A stretch of 36,317 nt of DNA, taken from IMG/VR virus record IMGVR_UViG_3300038701_001412, positions 1 to 36,317 of that record. The stretch is one strand, 5' to 3'. The notes below the pieces were generated by a model. It did no database searches, was not told where the DNA came from, and saw only the letters and a program-made list of their open reading frames with translations. Within the stretch, counting starts at the first letter, position 1; every line of letters starts with the position of its first letter. The DNA is from a virus. A program made the translations under genes and the position numbers. Shown here piece by piece: positions 9,085 through 15,070 of this stretch.

Positions 9085-9203
9085 CTATCTTTTGTGGTGA
9101 CCTGTTTCGATGTAATCCATTGTCTAAGTATGATGGCCTGCGGAGATACTTGACCCTTCAGATGGCCCAGAATCCCCATTTGTGATGACATGGGGATTTT
9201 TTG
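9085..9203 (+). ncRNA. Candidate phage small RNA (~120 nt)
   Basis: The segment lies between a TATAAT box (9073-9078) and a strong intrinsic terminator (9171-9202). It holds no plausible gene: the ATGs inside lead to stops within eight codons. This promoter-RNA-terminator arrangement is typical of a stand-alone small RNA. I do not recognise a known family, and it does not fold like a tRNA. It could instead be a termination-attenuated leader for the next genes, but a separate promoter for those lies just after the terminator. Confidence 0.45.
9171..9202 (+). terminator. Rho-independent terminator
   Basis: A perfect 9-bp stem, AATCCCCAT (9171-9179) with ATGGGGATT (9190-9198), has a 10-nt loop and runs into a six-T tract. 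Confidence 0.85.
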
Positions 9204-9205
9204 TT

Positions 9206-9214
9206 TGGTATAAT
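9206..9214 (+). promoter_or_regulatory. Extended -10 promoter for micro-gene cluster
   Basis: TGGTATAAT is followed by ATAAAA, directly after the terminator. TGACAT at 9186-9191 lies 17 bp upstream and is a weak -35 candidate. The first ATG (9235) is 20 nt downstream of the box. Confidence 0.6.
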
Positions 9215-9234
9215 ATAAAAAGAAGTACAAAACA

Positions 9235-9435
9235 ATGGAAGGTTTACCAAATATTGAACTGTTGCGACTTGATGCTTTTTTACTGAGAAGTTGTGAACTT
9301 GAACCTGATATAGACTCAGAGATGCTGGCGGAGCGTGTATGGTACTCCCTTGGTATTTTCTGTAATAGCGATGACGTATTAGATCGTCTTGCTGTTTATT
9401 TCTATGAAGACGATAATCACTTTTCACTAAACTGA
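9235..9435 (+). CDS. Small acidic protein of unknown function
   Basis: The protein has 66 residues, is acidic and contains two cysteines. It appears mostly helical ('NIELLRLDAFLLRSCELEPD', 'MLAERVWYSLGIF'). No family is recognised. It is first in a run of four tightly spaced small genes behind its own promoter. A weak AGAAG lies about 9 nt before the ATG. Confidence 0.55.
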   Translation: MEGLPNIELLRLDAFLLRSCELEPDIDSEMLAERVWYSLGIFCNSDDVLDRLAVYFYEDDNHFSLN

Positions 9436-9440
9436 AGCAA

Positions 9441-9524
9441 ATGGAAGGAATAGCAATAGTTTTTATCATTGGTCTAGTTGCCTACTGCATTGAACATCCT
9501 GAATTTTTACAAGATGATACCTAG
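9441..9524 (+). CDS. 27-residue membrane micro-protein
   Basis: The ATG lies 5 nt after the previous stop. Residues 4-17 (IAIVFIIGLVAYCI) are hydrophobic, and a short acidic tail follows. It overlaps the next micro-gene by 11 nt. Small size limits certainty, but tight spacing and a clean membrane helix in two successive reading frames argue for real genes. Confidence 0.4.
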   Translation: MEGIAIVFIIGLVAYCIEHPEFLQDDT

Positions 9525-9615
9525 TGATATTAAGTTAATCATGGGTCTAGCAGTTGGAATATACTGCATATTCATTTTCATAAGAATTTGGAGATATGAA
9601 GGAAATGACAGTTGA
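9514..9615 (+). CDS. 33-residue membrane micro-protein
   Basis: It starts inside the previous micro-gene and overlaps the next gene by 20 nt. Residues ~8-24 (LIMGLAVGIYCIFIFIR) form one hydrophobic helix, followed by a short charged tail. Function is unknown. The stacked overlaps suggest translational coupling. Confidence 0.4.
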   Translation: MIPSDIKLIMGLAVGIYCIFIFIRIWRYEGNDS

Positions 9616-9805
9616 GCAATTTAGACAGCAGAAGATTCGGAATTTCTCACTAGCGTGGGAAGTATACGGACACAAAATCCCAGATACAGAATTAGATAAA
9701 TTCACAACGACACAGCTTGAGACGATCCTTGCTATTGAGCAAGATGATGAAAAACTCAAGGACAAAATCAACGCAATTTTATCTAAACGATGTCACTGGA
9801 CGTAG
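9596..9805 (+). CDS. Small helical protein of unknown function
   Basis: The protein has 69 residues, is charged and helical ('TVEQFRQQKIRNFSLAWEVY', 'LETILAIEQDDEKLKDKIN'). The start is ATG 9596 or in-frame ATG 9605. It overlaps the preceding micro-gene by 20 nt. No family is recognised. It is the last gene of the 9235-9805 cluster. Confidence 0.5.
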   Translation: MKEMTVEQFRQQKIRNFSLAWEVYGHKIPDTELDKFTTTQLETILAIEQDDEKLKDKINAILSKRCHWT

Positions 9806-9845
9806 CTTTTCCACAGGTTGTCAATACGGCAGCCTGTTTTCTTTG

Positions 9846-9851
9846 TATAAT
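9846..9851 (+). promoter_or_regulatory. Candidate -10 box
   Basis: TATAAT, preceded by CTTTG, lies 7 nt before an ATG at 9859. TTGTCA at 9818-9823 is 22 bp upstream, too far for a normal -35 box. A transcript from here would end at the terminator at 9979-10012. Confidence 0.45.
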
Positions 9852-9858
9852 GTAAAAG

Positions 9859-9930
9859 ATGTTCTTTCCACAAATAATTTCAATTGACTTTGAAATAATC
9901 CATACGAGCAAAGAAATAGTTTTTTCATAA
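9859..9930 (+). CDS. Possible leaderless micro-gene (23 residues)
   Basis: The reading frame starts 7 nt after a TATAAT box, the same geometry as the leaderless genes at 10032, 17040, 23658 and 31573. The product would be MFFPQIISIDFEIIHTSKEI plus three residues. It has no recognisable domain. The transcript may instead be a non-coding RNA of about 155 nt ending at the terminator. Confidence 0.25.
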   Translation: MFFPQIISIDFEIIHTSKEIVFS

Positions 9931-9945
9931 ATATCTTTACTCTTT

Positions 9946-9975
9946 CTTGCGTCGGTATTATATACTGCACGCAAG
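9946..9975. promoter_or_regulatory. Inverted repeat around TATTATATACT (operator-like)
   Basis: CTTGCGT (9946-9952) and ACGCAAG (9969-9975) form perfect arms. Nested arms GTAT/ATAC lie inside, and a TATACT box (9961-9966) sits in the spacer. The arrangement suggests a promoter covered by an operator, or an RNA hairpin just before the terminator. The arm core C(T/A)TGCG(T/A) is also present in the dyad at 10429-10462. Confidence 0.45.
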
Positions 9976-9978
9976 CAC

Positions 9979-10012
9979 AAAAAGCCCACATTCTCACAGG
10001 ATCGGGCTTTTT
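9979..10012. terminator. Terminator hairpin, possibly bidirectional
   Basis: AAAAAGCCC (9979-9987) and GGGCTTTTT (10004-10012) form a 9-bp stem with a 16-nt loop. The right arm ends in a T tract, and the left arm gives a T tract on the opposite strand. The rusA promoter follows immediately. Confidence 0.75.
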
Positions 10013-10016
10013 GTTT

Positions 10017-10025
10017 TGTTATAAT
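10017..10025 (+). promoter_or_regulatory. Extended -10 promoter for rusA, leaderless
   Basis: TGTTATAAT ends 6 nt before the ATG at 10032, so transcription should start at or next to the start codon. There is no -35 box. It sits within the tail of the preceding terminator. Confidence 0.65.
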
Positions 10026-10031
10026 AAAAAC

Positions 10032-10421
10032 ATGAAATACATAGTACCTATAGCCCCGGTTCCAGCATCACGACCAAAAGTCACAAGGTGGAGTACTTAC
10101 TATCCAAAAATATACACTCAATTCAAAAAAGATATTGCTTTATGGGTACAGACTCAGGAGAAAACCTACCTCACAGGCCCAATTTCTATCTCTATCACGT
10201 TTTATATAAAGATCCCGGCCTCACTATCAAAAAAGAATAAAAAAGAGAGAGAGGGTACTTGGTGTACAAAAAACTATGATACCGACAATCTACAAAAAGC
10301 CCTGTACGATGGGATCAATGACTATCTGATCGAAGATGATCGGTTTATTGTCCACGTCAAAGATGTGAAAAAAATATGGTCTACAGATCCAAGAATCGAG
10401 TTTGAATTGAATAGTATTTAG
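10032..10421 (+). CDS. rusA: RusA-family Holliday junction resolvase
   Basis: The protein has 129 residues, the usual length for RusA. Residues 82-93 (YDTDNLQKALYD) carry the family signature: aspartates D83, D85 and D93 that bind the metal, plus K89. The N-terminal 'PVPASRPKV' is also typical. RusA dimers cut four-way DNA junctions, here resolving recombination or replication intermediates before packaging. A TTG at 10011 lies in frame but falls inside the -10 box region, so ATG 10032 is chosen. It leads the recombination and replication block that includes recT. Confidence 0.9.
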   Translation: MKYIVPIAPVPASRPKVTRWSTYYPKIYTQFKKDIALWVQTQEKTYLTGPISISITFYIKIPASLSKKNKKEREGTWCTKNYDTDNLQKALYDGINDYLIEDDRFIVHVKDVKKIWSTDPRIEFELNSI

Positions 10422-10428
10422 TTTTCCC

Positions 10429-10469
10429 CATGCGACATTTTGGTTTTTTTATTTGTCGCATGTTATAAT
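10429..10469. promoter_or_regulatory. Dyad overlapping the recT-operon promoter
   Basis: CATGCGACA (10429-10437) and TGTCGCATG (10454-10462) are perfect 9-bp arms around a T-rich 16-nt spacer. The right arm shares its last two bases with the extended -10 box TGTTATAAT (10461-10469). The next ATG is at 10513, leaving a leader of ~35 nt. As DNA it could be an operator that blocks RNA polymerase. As RNA it could end the rusA transcript, though no T tract follows. Confidence 0.55.
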
Positions 10470-10512
10470 AATCACAGGTCGAAAAAACTATAAACTAAAC
10501 GCCTAAAAAAGT

Positions 10513-10626
10513 ATGAGAAAAATAAAGTCAAAGCGTGCCAAGGGTGGGAATGAAACCCTCTCCCGGTATGGGAAAATGCACTTCAAGAGACTAGCAAAGA
10601 AGCGATGGGCCAAAGAAAATGTCTAA
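10513..10626 (+). CDS. Small basic KGG-type protein
   Basis: The protein has 37 residues and is very basic. 'KGGNETLSRYGKMHFKRLAK' resembles the short KGG-like motif (GG..T..RYG..HF..) found in small phage and stress-related proteins of unknown biochemistry. It is first in the operon that contains recT and overlaps the next micro-gene by 8 nt. It may bind nucleic acid, judging by charge only. Confidence 0.55.
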   Translation: MRKIKSKRAKGGNETLSRYGKMHFKRLAKKRWAKENV

Positions 10627-10744
10627 TCGAACTTGCTATCACTCACCACTTTGTGATGAAGAAAGATGTTATTGCGATGTGTATGAGGAGGAAAAAGAAA
10701 ACACCCCAGTCGAGGTGAAATCTACTATAAAAACAACTATCTAA
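10619..10744 (+). CDS. Cysteine-rich micro-protein
   Basis: The protein has 41 residues. Four cysteines (C6, C12, C17, C19) in the first half suggest a small metal-binding knuckle. The tail is acidic, then basic. It overlaps the upstream gene by 8 nt and lies 10 nt before recT. No family is recognised. Confidence 0.5.
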   Translation: MSNRTCYHSPLCDEERCYCDVYEEEKENTPVEVKSTIKTTI

Positions 10745-10754
10745 TTATAACAAA

Positions 10755-11642
10755 ATGTCAGAAAAAAGCCTAGTTTTACGGAACGAAACCGATCTCAAGA
10801 AGTTTCTTTTCGTGAATCACCAAAAACAAATAGAGAATTACTTTGGAGACAAAGACAAAGCAATGAAGTTTCTATCAGCTGTTGTGTCAGATACTCAGAG
10901 GAATCCAGCACTACTAGAATGTGAGCCACGATCACTTGTAAACAGTTACATGATCATGGCCGGATGTGGATTTATGCCGTCAGGCGTATCAGGAGAAGCG
11001 TACGTTTTACCCTATAACAACAACAAAAAGGTTGGAAACGAGTGGGTAAAAATAAAAGAAGCACAGTTCCAAATGGGATATCAAGGACTTGTGACTCTGT
11101 TCTATAAAGCCGGAGTGACAAAAATTACTTCAGGAATCGTCTACGAAAATGATGGAATTGAAATCACAAACGACGAGATAAAACACACTGTAGATCCAAA
11201 ACTTTCAAAGAAGGAACGAGGGGAAGCAATTGGTGCATATGTGATCGTTACTTTCAGAGGAGAGAAAATTGGAAAGTACATGAATGGGAAAGATATCCTT
11301 GCTCATGCACAGAAATTCTCAAAATCATACAAGCCGGATGGAAAGTTCTCACCATGGAATCCAGCAAATGATCCCGAGCTTACAATGTGGACGAAGACAG
11401 TTCTGAAACAACATTCAAAACTACTTCCAAAGAATGAGACAATAAACAATGCAATAGCCGCCGATAATCATGACTCAGTTATGTCAGATAGAATCGAAGC
11501 GGCCAAAAGGTCGAGCGAATCAATGAAAATGGGTAATCTGCTAGAACATGACAAAAACCAAAACCAAGACAAAGAAATTGACACAACGGACTCTCAAGAA
11601 GCTCCCGAAAGTCACCAAGAGCCAGCCGTCGAAGTCGAGTAA
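10755..11642 (+). CDS. recT: RecT-family single-strand annealing protein
   Basis: The protein has 295 residues. The core has the RecT/Bet superfamily pattern: 'MIMAGCGFMPSGVSGEAYVLPY', 'QFQMGYQGLVTLFYKAG', then 'YENDGIEITNDEI' and 'MWTKTVLKQHSKLLP'. These proteins bind single-stranded DNA and anneal complementary strands, working with a 5'-3' exonuclease during phage recombination. The partner here is the overlapping nuclease-FtsK fusion. The C-terminal ~50 residues are a disordered, acidic tail (Glu/Asp/Gln-rich). The last 95 nt also encode the basic start of the next protein in another frame. No Shine-Dalgarno site is visible. Confidence 0.93.
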   Translation: MSEKSLVLRNETDLKKFLFVNHQKQIENYFGDKDKAMKFLSAVVSDTQRNPALLECEPRSLVNSYMIMAGCGFMPSGVSGEAYVLPYNNNKKVGNEWVKIKEAQFQMGYQGLVTLFYKAGVTKITSGIVYENDGIEITNDEIKHTVDPKLSKKERGEAIGAYVIVTFRGEKIGKYMNGKDILAHAQKFSKSYKPDGKFSPWNPANDPELTMWTKTVLKQHSKLLPKNETINNAIAADNHDSVMSDRIEAAKRSSESMKMGNLLEHDKNQNQDKEIDTTDSQEAPESHQEPAVEVE

Positions 11643-13674
11643 AGAATTTCCGATAGACACTGTTTCATATTCAAAGCTCGTGAAGTTCTCTACAAATCCG
11701 ATAATGTTCAAAATTAGTGCAATCAATGGAGATCATATTGATACTGCCTATGGCGTATCAGGGCTTGTGGGTAGAGCCTTTCACACCGCAATGGAGGTTT
11801 ACTATGGTGGGTCAGATGTCCGGCCAATCAGTGATGAAGCAGACGCAATCAAGCAAGGGCTTGAGGCTGGAACAGAATATATCGACAACTACCCAGAGGG
11901 GTTCATAAACTTCACAACCCTAATTACTACAAAGCAAAAGGCGATAGAAAAGTTTGTATTTCTCTTCCAAAGCTATATCAAGGAGAAGGTCGAGGAAGGT
12001 GAGGTGATCGAAGTAGAAGACTCAATCAAAGAATCAATTGATGTTGAATGGAAGGGAAAGCAAATCAAGTTACCTATTCCACTTCGAGGATATATTGACA
12101 AGGTGTACTACGACAAAAACAAAGATCTTGCAATCCTGGACTACAAAACAGTCTCTCGCTTCTCTGATCCCGACAAGATAGATGGGGCAAAGATGTTGCA
12201 GGCCGTTGAATACTACTTTCTAGCATACGCAAAGTATGGGGTGCCGCCGAAATACATGATATTCTCAGAGGTGAAAATGTCTAAAAACAAAGACGGATCT
12301 CCTCAGACAAGAAATTACAAAGTGGTATACGAAGACAACGAGCTATTCTTTGATTTTTATTTCAGAATGTACTCAGATCTCATGCTTGCTCTAAATGGTG
12401 AAATGGTATTTGTGCCAAACATCCTCAGTCTTTTTGACAAGGAAGTAGCACTCATTGCCTACGTCCACAGACTCGATGAGCCGGAGAATGTTGCAAAGAG
12501 GATGAAGGAGCTTCAGGTGGAAAATATGACAGATCTATTGAAAGCAGAGCTACATAGTTCAAAATCAATGCAAACGTATATGGGAGCGTTAGAAAAGAAA
12601 TTCCAATCTTACAAATCACTAAATTATGAAAAGATGACAATACCAGAAAAAATCAAAACAAAACTTATGGAATTTGGAATCTTGGTAAACTTTGACTCAG
12701 ACATTGTAGGTCACTCAGTTACTCAATACAGGTTCACACCCTCAATTGGAGTAAAGATGAAGACAATAGAGGGGTATGTAAAAGACATCGAACAAGTAGT
12801 CGGAGTATCAGGAATCCGTATTCTAGCCCCTATTCCAAACACTTCTTTCGTAGGTTTTGAGATACCCAACGAGAATCGAACCTTTGTCGGTCCAGCTTCT
12901 CTTGGAAAGGATTTCAAAATTGCAGTCGGTGTAGACTTGATAGGAGAAACAAGAAAGTTTGATCTACGAGAGGCTCCTCACATGCTTGTGGCAGGTGCTA
13001 CCGGATCAGGAAAGTCTGTATTTATCAATAATGTGATCTCACAGCTACAAAACGTACCAAATGTAGAGCTACACCTCTTTGACCCCAAAGAAGTCGAATT
13101 GGCTCACTTTGAGGACACCCAGAGGGTAAAAGAGTACTCTTCAGACATTGAGAATATACATATTGCACTGACAAAGCTGGTGGATGAGATGAATTACAGA
13201 TATTCAAGGATGAAAAAGGAAGGGGTACGAAACATTGAAAAGTTCAGTGGACGTATGCCATACAAGTTTGTTGTGATTGACGAGTACGGAGATCTTATTG
13301 CAAGCAATTATGTGCAACGAAAAACTGTTTACACTGGACATGTTTTCACAAAAGGGCAAAAAGCAGGTGAAGAAGAGACACGAATTGAAGAAACAAATAT
13401 CTCAAAAGAGATCGAGAAAAACATACTATTGCTTGGACAAAAGGCCCGTGCAGCAGGTATTCACTTGATTATCTCTACTCAGAGGCCTTCTGTAGATATT
13501 GTTTCAGGGTCGATTAAAAACAACTTCCCTGTAAAAGCTGCTTTCCGAATGGCAAACAGCACAGACTCAATCGTGGCGATCAATCAGCCAGGAGCAGAGA
13601 CACTTCTTGGAAAAGGAGACATGCTATTCATAGCAGATAATGGGGTGGAGCGATTACAAGGTTTCAGCGAATAA
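11548..13674 (+). CDS. PD-(D/E)XK nuclease fused to FtsK/SpoIIIE DNA translocase
   Basis: The protein has 708 residues. Residues ~36-290 are a RecB/Cas4-type nuclease: 'SYSKL' start, G75-xxx-H79, D184 in 'RGYIDKV', D198-Y-K200 in 'ILDYKT' and Q218-xxx-Y222. No Fe-S cysteines are seen. Residues ~383-445 match the FtsK beta domain ('VTQYRFTPSIGVKM', 'ILAPIP'). Residues ~450-705 are the FtsK motor: Walker A GATGSGKS (483-490), Walker B FVVIDEYGDL (574-583), 'STQRPSVDIV' (643-652) and 'GKGDMLFI'. It stops at the end of the motor, with no gamma DNA-recognition domain and no membrane domain. I infer an ATP-driven end-resecting nuclease that supplies single strands to RecT. The first 32 residues overlap recT; the SYSKL motif at residue 40 requires a start inside recT. 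Confidence 0.88.
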   Translation: MTKTKTKTKKLTQRTLKKLPKVTKSQPSKSSKEFPIDTVSYSKLVKFSTNPIMFKISAINGDHIDTAYGVSGLVGRAFHTAMEVYYGGSDVRPISDEADAIKQGLEAGTEYIDNYPEGFINFTTLITTKQKAIEKFVFLFQSYIKEKVEEGEVIEVEDSIKESIDVEWKGKQIKLPIPLRGYIDKVYYDKNKDLAILDYKTVSRFSDPDKIDGAKMLQAVEYYFLAYAKYGVPPKYMIFSEVKMSKNKDGSPQTRNYKVVYEDNELFFDFYFRMYSDLMLALNGEMVFVPNILSLFDKEVALIAYVHRLDEPENVAKRMKELQVENMTDLLKAELHSSKSMQTYMGALEKKFQSYKSLNYEKMTIPEKIKTKLMEFGILVNFDSDIVGHSVTQYRFTPSIGVKMKTIEGYVKDIEQVVGVSGIRILAPIPNTSFVGFEIPNENRTFVGPASLGKDFKIAVGVDLIGETRKFDLREAPHMLVAGATGSGKSVFINNVISQLQNVPNVELHLFDPKEVELAHFEDTQRVKEYSSDIENIHIALTKLVDEMNYRYSRMKKEGVRNIEKFSGRMPYKFVVIDEYGDLIASNYVQRKTVYTGHVFTKGQKAGEEETRIEETNISKEIEKNILLLGQKARAAGIHLIISTQRPSVDIVSGSIKNNFPVKAAFRMANSTDSIVAINQPGAETLLGKGDMLFIADNGVERLQGFSE

Positions 13675-13678
13675 TAAT

Positions 13679-14497
13679 ATGTCAAGAAGAATGTTCAGTG
13701 AAGATATAGTTACCTCTGACGCTTTCTTAGATATGCCTCATGACGCCCAATTACTCTATTTCATGCTCAATATGCACGCAGACGATGACGGCTTCGTAGC
13801 AAGTCCAAAATCTATAAAGCGAATGTGTGGGGCCTCAGATGACGCTGCAAAGATACTTGTAGCAAAGAAATTCCTTCTGATGTTCAATACCGGACTTTGT
13901 GTGATTAAACATTGGAGAATAAACAATCAAATCAGAAAAGACAGATACACAGAAACGAAATATACAGCAGAAAAATCGAAGCTATATATCAGGAAAAATG
14001 GGGTATATTCTTTCAATGAAAAAGGGGCAATACCTGTGCCAAGTGGACACTTTTCACTTGTGGATAAACACTGGTTGCCAGTACGGCAACCCAGTATAGG
14101 TAAGGATAGTATAGTAAAGAATAATAAGGGGGGGTCTGAGATAGATACACCAACATGGCTGGACAAGGAGACGTGGAGTGAGTGGGTTCAGTACCGAAAA
14201 GAATTGAAGAAGAAATTGACACCAACGACGATCAAGAGACAGATCAAACTTTTGGAGAATTATAAAAAAGATCATAAAAAGATCATAATTCAGTCGATAA
14301 GAAACGGATGGACAGGTCTATTCCCTCTCAAAGATGTTGCTGACGTGCCCAAAAGTGGGTCCAGGAGCGACAAAGCCCGTGCATATGAGAAAAGACTCGA
14401 GGCGGAGAAGGAAGAGCAGTTACGGAGCGAAAATGAGGCTCACAACGAAGCCCTGCGAGGGGTGAAGGAATTATCAAGTAAGTTCAAAATTTCATGA
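13679..14497 (+). CDS. Phage replisome organiser / replication initiation protein
   Basis: The protein has 272 residues. The start 'MSRRMFSEDIVTSDAFLDMP' with 'ADDDGFVASPKSIKRMCGAS' is characteristic of the N-terminal domain of phage replisome organiser proteins, a winged-helix origin-binding module. After a Gly/Asn-rich linker (~residue 145), the segment 'WSEWVQYRKELKKKLTPTTI' through 'NGWTGLFP' matches the DnaD-like C-terminal part of such proteins. It probably binds the phage origin and recruits host helicase loader or helicase. No phage polymerase or helicase is seen, so the host replisome must be used. ATG 13679 is preferred because it follows TAA-T and begins the conserved motif; in-frame codon 13640 lies inside the previous gene. 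It overlaps the next gene as ATGA. Confidence 0.8.
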   Translation: MSRRMFSEDIVTSDAFLDMPHDAQLLYFMLNMHADDDGFVASPKSIKRMCGASDDAAKILVAKKFLLMFNTGLCVIKHWRINNQIRKDRYTETKYTAEKSKLYIRKNGVYSFNEKGAIPVPSGHFSLVDKHWLPVRQPSIGKDSIVKNNKGGSEIDTPTWLDKETWSEWVQYRKELKKKLTPTTIKRQIKLLENYKKDHKKIIIQSIRNGWTGLFPLKDVADVPKSGSRSDKARAYEKRLEAEKEEQLRSENEAHNEALRGVKELSSKFKIS

Positions 14498-15069
14498 TCA
14501 CAGAACAAGACAAACAAAGAATCCTGGAAAAAAGGAATGAGATCGGGAGATGTCCGTGTTGTACCGGGAATATCAAAGATCGGACTATATCGCTCTACAA
14601 AGGACTCACAGATGCGATGTACAGGGTTTATACCTTTTTGGGTAGTAAACGCTCTCACGAGTTCAAAATGGGAGAAATAAAGCACCTTCTGGGCAAGAAC
14701 GAGTACGCTAGATTCGGTGATCTTGTGCGATTCGGTGGGATTGTATACAAACCAAAGATTGATGGAAAAAGCAAAAAAGCTTTTTACGGGCTAAATATGG
14801 CTCGTGCTAAGGAGTTTTTCTCAGGAGAAAGAAAGATCCCGGTACAAATTACTCTAAACCAAATCACAAATGAGATTGTTTCTCAGGTTGAAGTTTATTA
14901 TTGGGAGATTCCGTCACTACGGGAATTGATCAAAAAAGATGGGCTATACGATCACGAAAAGAAAGTGACAGTCGATCATGATGTTCCAGCAGTTTCAAGA
15001 GACGGAAAGATTATTAAGAGGCCAAAGATCGTTGAGCGAAACGGGAGGCAATTAGCACTTTTTGACTAG
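14494..15069 (+). CDS. Replication-module protein ending in a sliding-clamp-binding motif
   Basis: The protein has 191 residues and starts within the ATGA overlap. Residues 19-23 hold 'RCPCC' (a zinc-knuckle-like half site). The middle has 'HEFKMGEIKHLLGKNEYARF' and 'YGLNMARAKEFFSG', which suggest a winged-helix fold. I do not know the family's function. The last residues are 'RQLALFD'. QLALF fits the bacterial beta-clamp-binding consensus QL(S/D)LF and sits at the extreme C-terminus, where such motifs usually occur. I infer docking on the host DnaN clamp, which would place the protein at replication forks beside the upstream replisome organiser. Confidence 0.65.
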   Translation: MITEQDKQRILEKRNEIGRCPCCTGNIKDRTISLYKGLTDAMYRVYTFLGSKRSHEFKMGEIKHLLGKNEYARFGDLVRFGGIVYKPKIDGKSKKAFYGLNMARAKEFFSGERKIPVQITLNQITNEIVSQVEVYYWEIPSLRELIKKDGLYDHEKKVTVDHDVPAVSRDGKIIKRPKIVERNGRQLALFD

Positions 15070-15070
15070 T

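Noticed and set aside
9085-9203. tRNA or tmRNA in the intergenic RNA
   Set aside because: A TTTCGAT segment looked like a T loop, but there is no matching acceptor, D or anticodon arm and no CCA context.
10454-10470. Simple terminator for rusA
   Set aside because: The hairpin is followed by TTATAATAAT, the promoter box, rather than a T run, so a pure terminator reading is weak; an operator is at least as likely.
13640-13678. Longer start for the replisome organiser overlapping the nuclease-motor gene
   Set aside because: The conserved opening begins at ATG 13679, which also follows a TAA-T junction; the upstream residues look like out-of-frame translation of the motor gene.
14494-14497. Possible alternative genetic code (TGA as glycine or tryptophan)
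   Set aside because: TGA ends several genes in ATGA overlaps (14497, 28965, 33375), and no long frame requires reading through it.
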